From: Leucocoprinus leucothites
Lineage: Eukaryota > Basidiomycota > Agaricomycetes > Agaricales > Agaricaceae
Reading direction: 5' to 3'
Assembly: GCA_013368445.1 (NCBI GenBank)
Contig: JAACJO010000005.1
Span: 2,666,001 to 2,730,000, forward strand
Length of the DNA stretch: 64,000 nucleotides
In this document: piece by piece, positions 25,106 to 35,407 of the stretch
Numbering within the stretch: the first letter of the stretch is position 1
Layout: each line of letters starts with the position of its first letter
Program-made: the position numbers and the translations under genes
Notes under the pieces: generated by a model
Told to the model about the DNA's origin: nothing
The model's database searches: none
The model's input: only the letters and a program-made list of their open reading frames with translations

Positions 25106-26188
25106 TCAGTTAGAGCGCCTGTACCTCGAGCCCGAGTAGCCGTGGTGGCCATAGCCATAGCTGCTAGAATAACGATTTAGTATTTTATACCCCATTTTGA
25201 CAGGGAAAAAAACTCACCCAGAAGGCTTGGGGGGCTTGGCCGTCGGGTAAGACTTGTATGGACCAGGGGCGCCATAGCTGCTCTCAGAATCATCTCCCGA
25301 GTCATCGCTCGCAGTCGGGGTAGGAACAGGGACTGCGGGTGTCGAGACTGTGCTATCTGCGCTATCACTGCTGGTAGGGGCGGAAGTAGTGGAGACGTCA
25401 CTTGATGGAGCCGGAGGGGTATAGTGACTCTCAGAACCATATCCGGTGTGCTCGTTCGCGGGTGGGGTGGGCACAGTCACCGCGGGAGTGGAGGCGGCGT
25501 TATCACTGCTGGTAGGTGCGGGAGGAGTAGGAACGACAACAGGTGGTGTCGAGACAGTGCTCTCCGCGCTGTCACTGCTGGTGGGTGCGGGTGCAGGAGG
25601 GGTAGGAACTACAACAGCAGGAGTCGAGACCGCACTATCACTGCTGGTGGGAGCAGAAGGGCTAGGTACTGCAGCTGGCGGACCATAGTGATTCCCAGAG
25701 TCATATCCAGGGGCGTTGTTTGATGGAGTAGAAGTGGGAGCTGCGGGCGTCGAGACAGTGTTCTCTGCGCTATCACTGCTGGTAGGGGTGGGAGTAGGAA
25801 CAACGACAGCTGGGGTTGAAACTGTGCTATCCGCGCTATCGCTACTAGTAGGCGCAGGAGTAGGCACAGTAACTGCAGGAGTTGAGACCACGCCGCCTCC
25901 ATAGTGGTTGTTTTGACCAGTATTACCACCATCGTCGCCGTCGTCATTGTGGTTGCCTCCGTCATGATCATGTTCGTGACTAGTTCCGGGAGAGCCGTAA
26001 CCATAACCACCTCGAGCAGCCAGGGAATGATGGCGAGGAGCGTATTGCTTGAGCATGCGACGCACAGGCTTGTCGACGACGCGTCCATTTAGGTGGAAAT
26101 TACCCTCGGGAGTACCGGAAACGGATGTGGCACCGGATAGGAAGACGGTGAAGAGGAGAGTAGCTCGGAAGAAGGATGAAAGCTTCAT
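25106..26188 (-). CDS. Secreted Ser/Thr/Pro repeat protein
   Basis: About 342 residues. The N-terminus MKLSSFFRATLLFTVFLSGA is a clear signal peptide, probably cleaved near TSVSG. Residues of roughly 60-95 are Gly/Asp/His-rich (GGYGYGSPG, HEHDHDGG). Then come imperfect repeats of a unit like VSTPAVVVPTPTPTSSDSA, rich in O-glycosylation sites, interrupted by Tyr/Gly spacers. One short intron near the end (GTGAGT donor) adds a Gly/Tyr/His tail (SYGYGHHGYSGS). There is no clear GPI signal. The composition fits a cell-wall or extracellular adhesin-like protein. No enzyme domain was found, and the function is unknown. Confidence 0.8.
25300..25905 (-). repeat. Coding minisatellite in secreted protein gene
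   Basis: At least seven imperfect copies of a unit around 60-75 bp encode VSTPA-V-VPTP-PTSSDSA. The core tatcactgctggt (plus strand) recurs, and copies vary in length and in the spacer between them. Such coding repeats often change copy number between strains. Confidence 0.75.
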
Positions 26189-27364
26189 GGTTATAGGATA
26201 ATGAGTAAGATTGTGTGTAATGAGCGCACAGGTTCAACCTGGTATTTGGGGGTGTCGAGTAGACGATGTAACCGTCGAGGTTTTCGAGTGAAAAGGAGGG
26301 ACGGAGAATAACGAACCATAAACTGGTGAGTGAGCTGGTTATAAGTAATGCCCTGCGTAGCGCAGTTTCTAGTTCAACTCCTCTAGGTTTAGTGCGTTTT
26401 GGGCATGGAGCTAGAGTATATATGTCGTAAAGATTGTTGTAAACTCAATAGAAATCCCGAACAAGGGTTTTAGTTATGTGAGAATCGAACCCAGATGAAC
26501 GTGTTTTTTAGCTTCTTCCAGGCGACACCAAGTCGCGTCTTTCTGCCAAAATTAGTTCCCTATCAAAGACAAGAACGCCATCCAGAGGATGGAGAGAAAC
26601 ACAGCTACAGCAGTATCGACTCTTGTGGTCTTTGTGATCGGTCATCAAGCGACTTCGTCAGCAATCCCGCGGTTATCGCCTGAGGTAGGGGTCCTATATA
26701 TTTCTTCCAAGCGGGCGCGCACCGGGGCGCATTCCTATGGAGCAGGGTCATCTGCCGGCAGCCTCAGGCTCCTTTAGTCAAAGGTCTGCACTCGTGCCAC
26801 CTAATCATGTAACATGTTCTTTTGGAATACTACATCTGTACGCAAATCGTCTTGGGGTGAAACGAATTGCGGAACCAAGTGCATAGACAAAAGTACAAGC
26901 CAGAGAAACTGGGCATCCGAGTAGTAGGCAAGAGCAGACAATAATTGGCGGACAATGTATCCACGCCACTGCTTCGGGGTATCGCGGGACTAAGTCTGGA
27001 CAAGGTAGAAATAAAAGTTTTCGGCTTCGGCAGGTTGTAATCGATCAAGAAGTTGATATGATGAAGGACAGGAACAATGGGCTAGTTAGGCCGGTGAACT
27101 CTGTGTAGTTCAGAACCTAAACCTTAGGATTTTGGGGCACATTTAAGTGTTGCATGCCGGTAGACGAATTGTGGTTAAGGAAGCTTTGATATGCATCCCA
27201 AGAGGAAGAGCGTGGTTAGAGGTGCTTACGCGCATCTGCATTGGTTCAACGCAAGTGTTGTCAACTTAAACTAGCGCCGAATCAAACAGATGTAAACAAG
27301 AAACTTGTCTCTTTCACTCGTCCATCACATTACAAGTCTTCAAGCTCATCGGTAATCTTGTGCT
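26189..27364. other. Intergenic between divergent genes
   Basis: This holds the promoters of the secreted-protein gene (-) and SF3B4 (+). I see no gene. A tRNA-like T-loop sequence at about 26478-26494 (minus strand) lacks the rest of a tRNA and is not called. Confidence 0.35.
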
Positions 27365-28573
27365 ATGTCGCGTCCTCAGGATGATAGGAATCAAGAGGCC
27401 ACTGTCTATCTGGTGCGTCCAACTCTCAGGGTTTTCATAAATCTTTACCCTGTTCATATCCGTATGTTAGGGCAACCTCGACGAGAGATGTTCAGATGCG
27501 CTTATTTGGGAATTAATGCTCCAGGCAGGGCCTGTCGGTGAGTCTTTGATCGTACTTCTTTGCTTGGATGCTCTGACTGAACTATGCTGTTTGCTGTCGC
27601 TAACAGTCAATGTACACCTGCCGAAGGACCGTATTTCCATGGCGCATCAAGGCTACGGATTCTGTGAATTCTTGACTGAGGAAGACGCGGAATACGCATG
27701 TAAGATTATGAATCAGATTAAACTATGGGGCAAGCCCATTCGGGTTAACAAGGTTCGTTGCAGGTTCTACATGACTTTTCGCAATCTATGGGACGAAAGT
27801 CTCGCTTTGGACCATTCTTTATCCTCTGTTAAGACCTTGTTACTGAAAATGACGCGTTCTTAACAGGCTTCGTCCGATAAAAAGCAACTGGATGTTGGTG
27901 CGAATTTGTTTATTGGAAATTTGGACGAGAACGTGGATGAGAGATTACTGTACGATACGTTTAGCGCTTTTGGTATGATGGCAACGACAGCCAAGGTGAG
28001 TAGCTTTGTGATCCATTTGTGATTCCGAAACTCATTATTCTGTCTTTCACACAGATTGCTCGAGACCCTTCCTCTGGAATATCCAAAGGTTATGGCTTCG
28101 TCTCCTACACCGACTTCGAAGCTTCAGACGCTGCTATTGAATCTATGAACGGTCAATTCCTTATGAACAAAGCCATCACCGTACAGTATGCCTTCAAAAA
28201 GGATGGCAAAGGTGAACGCCACGGTACAGCGGCTGAACGTCTACTTGCCGCCCAAGCTCGCAAGAACAATGCACTCCCCGTGGCTGCAAGACCTCCTCCT
28301 GCTCCTATGGGTTTCGGTGCTCGGCCACCTGTACCAGGTTTCCAAGGTCCTTATCAAGGACAATTCGCTGGTGCACTTGCACAACCCCCGCCCCCACCTG
28401 GCTTTACACCACAGCAGACTGTAGTGCCACAGATGCAGATGGGTCCACCTATGATGGGAATGCAAAGTGTTCCTCCGCCACCCCAAGGAATGCCGGTATA
28501 TGGTGGTGGTTATGCACCGCCGCCTCCCCCGCCGCCTGGATTCGGTTCACCTTTCCCTGGGCAGCCTATGTAG
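27365..28573 (+). CDS. HSH49: Splicing factor 3B subunit 4 (Hsh49/SF3B4)
   Basis: This is an RNA-binding subunit of the U2 snRNP SF3b complex, acting at branch-site recognition. Two RRM domains are seen. RRM1 has VYLGNLDERC (RNP2) and HQGYGFCEF (RNP1). RRM2 has [19 protein letters not shown] and SKGYGFVSY. Between and after them come [17 protein letters not shown] and [20 protein letters not shown], signatures of this protein. The C-terminal third is Pro/Gly-rich ([10 protein letters not shown]), as in SF3B4 orthologues. Five exons (27365-27412, 27471-27537, 27607-27752, 27867-27995, 28055-28573) sum to 302 residues. Confidence 0.94.
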
Positions 28574-28773
28574 TACTTATTCTGATGAACCCAGGGACTC
28601 GGTTGTTAGATATCCGATAATATTCATAGTTTGAGTTTTTGTTTCCGCCGCTTGGATCGAGCTGCAAACAGCCTCGAGTGTGATCTTTGGCAAATTTTGA
28701 TATTCTTTGGAGGCTAGCGGCATTTCGACATTTAAATGTTGAGGTCGCCCATGCACGTGACTAGGTGCTCAAT

Positions 28774-29589
28774 ATGTCAGTGTCAGTGACGATGGACAAC
28801 TTTAGTATTGCATCCACCCCCACATCTCGTCTTGAAGAATCGTGAGTTAGGACTATGCCTGCAAGAATACCCTTGGATTACTCTAGCCTGGAAGCTTCTG
28901 TCAAGTAAGACTCTCAAAACATACTGGGTACTCTGGAAAGTTAATGCTGGCATTTTGAAGGCTCAAACTCTCACCTCCTCCAGGGTTTTCTAAACAATGG
29001 GGCGCTTCTGTGGGTTAGTTTTCTTATACACCACTTAATGTTAATCTCATAATCCATTTAGTCCAAGAGCAAGTCTGAGAGCGCTCCGACCAAGTCTCTG
29101 GATTCACTCAAGGCTTCTCGTGCATGGGACGTGGCCATCGGGCCAGCGAAGCAAATACCAATGAACCTAATAATGCTCTACATGTCCGGGTCTCAAGTGC
29201 AGATATTTAGTATGGGTGTCATCGTGATGCTCTTATGGAGTCCCTTCGTGAATTTCTTTAAAGTCAACAACAGTACGTGCTATTTCGAGTGTCCCTAAGT
29301 CGTCGCTGAAGGTTTGGTCCCAAGCGTTCGCCCAGTATGCACCCACGGGGAAGGATTCAAAAGCATTCATGACATTGTTCCTCCAGAAAGCCGTGTTTCT
29401 CCTCTGTCATCTCGTGGGCCTAGGTATTGGTTTGTGGAAATGTCAGCAGATGGGCTTGCTTCCAACAGGGACGGGAGATTGGCTTGCTTTCGAGACAAGA
29501 GGACCGGTGCGTCCGTTTGAACGTTCTCCGATACCCTTGAGAGCTAACATCATCTCTGCCAGGCTCCTGAAATTTCATTGTTTTCGTAG
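28774..29589 (+). CDS. EMC4: ER membrane protein complex subunit 4
   Basis: EMC4 is part of the ER membrane complex that inserts multipass and tail-anchored proteins. Six exons (28774-28841, 28887-28904, 28961-29009, 29062-29272, 29325-29506, 29563-29589) sum to 184 residues. Conserved parts are the cytosolic SPPPGF, KQIPMNLIMLYMSGSQVQIFS, two hydrophobic segments (SMGVIVMLLWSPF and FLQKAVFLLCHLVGLGIG), and KCQQMGLLPTGTGDWLAFE at the end. The length is close to that of EMC4 proteins. The second exon is only 18 nt. The N-terminal exons are less conserved and rest on splice-site fit; the C-terminal half is firm. Confidence 0.9.
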
Positions 29590-29834
29590 CCTCCGGCTTC
29601 TCGTCTTTGTAGTTTATCGTATTTTTCCCTGTAAATGCCATTCGAAGTGGGATAACTGTGCTATGCGACTACTGAGATTCTCAGCATATACGATACACAT
29701 GACACTTGTTGAAGACGTCATGAAATAGTCCGAATCGGAAATAAACATCGGAAACGAACCATCGTCTTCTCAGGGGTAGACTCGAGTGTGGAATAAAGCT
29801 ACCAAACACCGCAGCGGCTTAACTGCAAACCATA

Positions 29835-32800
29835 ATGTCCACTAAGGCTGGTCACGGAGACCGGGCAGCTGTATTGCTACCAGTCCACGTCCAGTCAGAT
29901 AGAAAGTCAAAGGGTACGCGTATCCGTGCATATCTCACCCTCCTCTCCACGGCTGCCATTCTTTCAACCTTACTCCCGGCTCCCTGGACCCTCTTCCACG
30001 AGAGAGATCTACGCCCAGTCACCACCAAGAAAGCCGATCCCGCTTCAGAATGGCAAGACAACATCTGGCCGATTCGAGAGCAAACACCTTGGGACATCTC
30101 GACGGACTATCGGTACCCTCGTACGTTAGAGTATGACGTTAGTGAAGGGACGTGGCTGCGGCTCGACGTGCATCCAGTCTCTGGGGACATATTATTTGAT
30201 ATGCTCGGCGACATCTATTGTCTTCCAGGACACGAAGCACTGGAGACAGCTTTGGGAGGGACGGTGCAAGCGCGTCCAGTTCTCCGAGGCGTTCCCTTTG
30301 ACACCGACCCTCACTTCTCTCCGGAGGGGGACAGGTTCGTGTTTAGAAGCGATGCGGGGCTTGGAATAGAGAATATATGGATTTCTGAATGGAGCGGGTG
30401 CGATGCCATGGATATAAGCGTGGCCAATACCCAGAATGAGGAGCTGCAGGTGGCATTACGTGCTAGAGCACAGGAAGAAGACCTATTGGGGGAAGGTGTT
30501 GCTGAGACAGAGATACGCAAGTACAACCGTTTTATAAGGGAGGGTCGTAGTAAAGGCAAGTCTTGTTTCTTCAAGCCCTTGACTCTCAATTGAACATTCG
30601 CCTTCGTAGCGCACAGAGTTACCAACGAAACATACAGATGGGTCTCGGATGCCAGGTTCCATCCCTCCGGCTCTAGTGTCATCGCTACAAAATGGTATAC
30701 CTCGTCTCGTTCCCTGGGAGCTGGCGAAGGTTGGCAATACGAGGTCCCATCTCTCGAGGATCTGCGCCACGACCAGAAACCTATTTCTGTCGGTAGTGGT
30801 TCTCGTGTTCTTGGTCGGTCACTACCTCTCGGGTGGACGGTTGATGACTATGAGAGTCAGCAAATCGGACCCGAACAATTCATCTGGCTTGGCGAGGATG
30901 CTATCATCTATGCAAAGAATGTCAAAGATGCCAACGCGTTTGAATATAGCAAGGGTGAATGTCATTTTGTTAGTTTGATATTTTGGCAGAGATTGACACT
31001 TCACTATGCTTCAGATATCCACCAGGGTATATACTCCATTTTCCAAAGAAATTTGACCACCGGGACTACCGAAACTCTGGTGAGCGCATACCCAGGCGGG
31101 GCCAGTCGCCCAGAGCTCTCGCGCGATCGCCGCACCCTCGCTTTCGTACGTCGGGTTCGAGATAAGGAGGCACTTGTTCTCAAGTACGGCCTATTTCTCT
31201 ATCACCATTTGCGATGTAGTGCAGTTTCTAATCCTTCAATAGGGATCTTCAAACAGGAACTTTGCACTACGTTTGGTTCGGATTAACGTATGACCTGACA
31301 ACTATATCCGCTCCTATGGGCACCTACCCTTCTTTCGCTTTCTCACCTTCAGATGACGCCGTTATTATATGGGCGGCTGGCCAGATATACCGCATCCCTC
31401 TCAAGATCAATGATCAAGGAGAGAAGGTCGCTGCCGGAACTGCTTCGCCTATAAAATTCCAGGCACACATTTCAATGAAGCTCGCTAGAACTCTGGACGG
31501 AGGTGTCGACATTTTGGAGCAAGAGACCGCGAAAACTCAGCGTGTCTATTCTCTCAAGAACCTTCGCGTTGACGAACACGGGGAACGAGCTGTGTTCGAG
31601 GGAGCTGGTTTTACCTACATCCACGAGATCCAATCCGAGCAGACGCGCAGAATTCCTTCTGACAAAACATCTCCATACTACTCGCCGAGCTTCGTCCCTG
31701 GAAGGAGCGAGTTTGTTATCCATGCACGCTGGTCTGATACCAAATTTACATCATTTGAGCTAGCCAATCTGGAGACCGGGGCTACGCACAAATTCGAGGG
31801 TCTCCCTTGGGGCGCTACTTTTCTCCCGTCGTCTGTGAATGCTCTGGATTGTCCAGGCGCTTGGCTTTTGTGAAAACCGGAGAAGATACTCTCACAGGTG
31901 GTGTCGTAGCCATCGCGAACCCCGGTCTCTATATCGCCGATTTCGAGCTACCCTCAAATGACAGACAAAATATTGTTCTCCGAAACCTCAAGTTCGTACC
32001 CTCCGACCTTGATCCTGAAGACCGCGTCAACATGCAATTCTTCGACGGTTCTGACAAATTACTCGTTCAAGATTCCCAAACTGCCTTTACCATCAATCTC
32101 AAGAAGGGCCCAGATGAAAACGGAGACTATGAACACGAGAAAATCGCGTCTGGACGCATGTCAGCAGAGCTTACGGTCTCACCTACGGGAAATGATGGCG
32201 TTCCAGACTATATCTCCTTTGTCGACTTTTTCCATGTATACGTGGCTCCGGGCGCTGCAGCTCAAGACGAGCAGGGTGTTTGGTCTAAACCAGCGAACGC
32301 GACCAAAGGGTTGGCAAGATTAAGCTTGGATGGTGGGCATGATATCGCGTGGAGTAAGGACGGGAAAAAAGTTTTCTGGCTTCTTGGTATGCCTGTCCCC
32401 CTAACGTTCGATTCCTGCTCGAAAGCTAATACGTGTGATAGGCCCGTTCATCCATTCTTTGGAGGTATCGAAGCTGAAACAGTGCTCGTTAGCGGTGAAA
32501 CAAGACCGCTTGAACTTTGGCATCTCGTGTAACCATGAACTGGTCAATTACCAAGAGGCTATCATTGAACATTCCACCGATATTGCTCGTCTCGAGCACG
32601 AAGCTGCTTCTTTGCACGGAACCCATAAGGATTGGATCGATATACAAGATGGTTCTGACATGTTGATCATCTCCAATGCCACAATCCTCACAATGGAAAC
32701 CGGTCAAGTGGAAGACGATCTAATCGAGGATGGTGTCATCATCACTCGCAGCGGTGTGATTCAGTATGCTGGGCCCATTTCACAAGACCTTTCTATTCCC

Positions 32801-34297
32801 GCAGGTGCCCAGACTATCGATGCCCAAGGAGGTTAGTTGAAGCTGGTGTGTTTCGATTCTTGCTCACTGACCGGCTACAGGATTTGTAATTCCCGGTTTT
32901 ATTGATGTCCATGCCCACTGGAATGGTTTCACGGTCAGATACCCCACCAAATCATGGGAAATGGAGACATTCCTTGCCTATGGTGTGACCAGTCTGCACA
33001 AGTGGGTTTATTTTTGCTTTCTCGCCGGAATCGGTCCTAATGCGTGAGCCATAGCCCTAGCGCAGATAATGTTGATGGATTTGTTGAGCGGAGCCGAGTC
33101 GAACGTGGGCAGATGATTGGACCTCGCATTTACACTGTTGGAGATATTATCTACGGAGCCGGTGCCTACCCATATCACCAGGATATTGTAACTCAAGATG
33201 AAGCCTACTCTGCATTGCTCAGGATCAAAGCTCAGGGAGGACCAGCAAGTATCTCATATAAGAACTATAACATTCCTTCCCGGTGAGTTTCAATACGTAT
33301 ATTATGAGGGATGACACCGACGCCGCGTAGTGCCTCACGGCAGAGGCTCTTGGGTGCCGCACGTAATATGTCTATGCTCTGTGTACCTGAGGGCGGAATG
33401 AATTACGACTGGGACTTGACCTACATCATTGACGGTTAGTCATCTCCTGTTCAATGTCCATTGTCTCTTACATTCTGTTCCAGGGATGACTACTGTTGAA
33501 CATGCCATTCCTGTACCCGTTCTTTATGAGGACGTCCAAGTTCTTTTTGCTCTAAGCGGTACCGGCTCAACTCCCACCCACATTGTCAATTACGGAGGTG
33601 CTTTCGGAGAACAATTTGTTTGGGCCAACAATGACGTTCCTAATGACCCAAAGTATGAATCAATCAGTTAGTGACTTTCATTAACATGAATACTGATCAT
33701 CCTACAGGCTTCGACAATTCACGAGACATGATATTCTGGAAGGTCTTTCCGAGTCCACTGCTCGTCCTTTGTCATGTAAAACTTTTGGATGTTTCATTCC
33801 GCTATCGATTTACTTACGAAGCCGCCTGTACAGCCTACGCCTTATTCAATACCTCGGTATCCGTAGCAAAGATGACGGAGATGGGATTGTTGACACACAT
33901 CGGTGCACACGGAGAACCCCCTCTCGGACTGAACTACCATGCAGAGATGTGGTTTGCTAAGCAAGGAGGACTGAGCAATTACGATGTGAGTAGACCAGAA
34001 TGCATTTCAAGAACGGGCTAAATAATGATGTGCAATTTCTAGGTCATCCGTGCCGCCACTTCCTCAGGTGCACGAACGCTTGGAATGTTCCCGTCGTTAG
34101 GTTCCCTGTCTTCGGGGAAGTTAGCGGACTACCTCGTCTATCCGGCCGGAGTTGATCTTCTGGGTGGTGATATCAGTTTGACAAGGGAGCTGGCTTACGT
34201 TGCCCGCGGTGGTCGACTATGGAATGCTTCCACAATGGAGGAAGTCTGGCCCATCAAGGGAAGGAAGCAAGAGATGCCCCCGTTTAATGCTGAGTGA
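29835..34297 (+). CDS. Membrane-anchored beta-propeller/amidohydrolase
   Basis: A large multi-exon gene. The N-terminus is cytosolic-looking and basic, followed by one hydrophobic segment (AYLTLLSTAAILSTLLPA, about residues 33-50) that would act as a signal anchor. A long TolB/WD40-like region follows with repeated blade-like motifs such as DPHFSPEGDRFVF, PELSRDRRTLAFV, YPSFAFSPSDDAVIIWA and HDIAWSKDGKKVFWL. The C-terminal third is an amidohydrolase: MLIISNATILTMETG, then GFVIPGFIDVHAHW (HxH metal motif), MTTVEHAIP, and GAHGEPPLGLNYH, ending LADYLVYPAGVDLL. The substrate is unknown. Many introns, so exact junctions are approximate; the end at 34297 and the start ATG at 29835 are clear. Confidence 0.85.
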
Positions 34298-34647
34298 TGA
34301 TTTGAATGGAAGTTCAATGACGTCCTGGAAAGCCTACTTGACAGTTTCCTCGCGAGTACACTCTCTTTTCGGCTTAGGTATTATTCCTATGTAGTGTCCA
34401 ACTGCCAATAATACCATCTTTTGTCGACTGTGTGATCAAATCTATTACTGACTAAGAATTCCAACCGCCTGATGAGTGAGCTGATTTCCGTTCCCACAGG
34501 AGCGTTCCAGGATGGAAAGCCCAGACAAATCAGGCTAACAAGGTCCCCACAGTTATAAGAGCTGACGGTTTCCCTTGTCTTTGATTAGTACCCTCTCAAC
34601 TCATACACTCTAACAACTAGTCCCTTATCAATTAAGCAGATCCACAC
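34298..34647 (+). other. Intergenic and MIF promoter
   Basis: No coding frame. A TATAAG sequence lies at 34554-34559, about 90 nt before the MIF start, with a CT-rich stretch between. Confidence 0.35.
34554..34559 (+). promoter_or_regulatory. Possible TATA box of the MIF-like gene
   Basis: TATAAG lies 89 nt upstream of the start codon and is followed by a pyrimidine-rich leader. Spacing fits a fungal core promoter, but a chance match is possible. Confidence 0.35.
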
Positions 34648-35260
34648 ATGCCGTCTCTTGCTCTTACAACTAACGTTCGGGTGGGTGGGATGCTGGCTAT
34701 TTTGAGATTATGGCAATTGTATATTGATCGAATCTCCGTGAATTGCACTAGATTCACGACCCGAGGGCCTTCACCCTGAAGTTCTCAGAGGTGTGTACTG
34801 GCAGTACGCCTTATCTTGATGAACTTGGACAACCGACATTATACTAGTTCGGCGCGAAAGTCTTGGGTAAACCCGAGTCCTATATCACTGTTCAGTACAA
34901 TTACAACGACAATATGACTTTCGCCGGCACTCATGACCCTGCTTTCGTTCTGACAATTGTAGGTCGTCATATTTATATATTAGTATAATTTTCCCTAAAT
35001 TTTTGACGTTTGTACAACAGATCAGCTTGGGAAATCTCAAGCCTGAGCAAAATGAAGTTTACAGCAAGACGATTTCTGAGTGGTTGAAGCAGGAGTTGGG
35101 TCTCAGCAATGATCGGGGATACATCGTATTCCACGATCCTGGCAACAGCTGCATTGGGTGAGTCGCAATCCATTATTCTTGTGAGACCAGTAAATATAAT
35201 TTGCACTTGTGCAGGTATCAAGGAACTACTTTCGGAACCATCTTCGGCAAACCCTCATAA
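34648..35260 (+). CDS. MIF-like tautomerase
   Basis: A homologue of macrophage migration inhibitory factor and dopachrome tautomerase. Five exons (34648-34680, 34752-34790, 34848-34958, 35021-35157, 35215-35260) sum to 121 residues, the family length. The start MPSLALTTNV places the catalytic Pro right after Met. KPESYITVQYNYNDNMTFAGT and DPAFVLTIISLGNLKPEQNEVYS match the family, and the end reads GTTFGTIFGKPS. No signal peptide was seen. The biological role of fungal MIFs is unclear; tautomerase activity is inferred from the N-terminal Pro. Confidence 0.93.
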
Positions 35261-35407
35261 ATGATTATTCCTTGGATGATTATTCAGAAAAGAGTGTATT
35301 TTGTATCGAAAATTTGAAACGTCAAAGGAATTGATTGATTTGTTCTCGGGAAGATAAGGAAATAATATGAGAGGAGAAAAAAGTGAAAAGGAATATGAAG
35401 CCTCAGC

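Noticed and set aside
25424..26092. Several open frames on both strands in the 25.4-26.1 kb region
   Set aside because: They are by-products of the repeat in the secreted-protein gene, which is open in several frames.
26340..26500. tRNA-like pieces (gtagcgcag, and a T-loop TTCGATT on the minus strand)
   Set aside because: No complete acceptor, D or anticodon arms could be drawn on either strand.
27951..27970. Suspected one-base frameshift in SF3B4 exon 4
   Set aside because: Re-reading the line lengths shows the frame is intact ([10 protein letters not shown]), and all exons sum to 302 codons plus stop.
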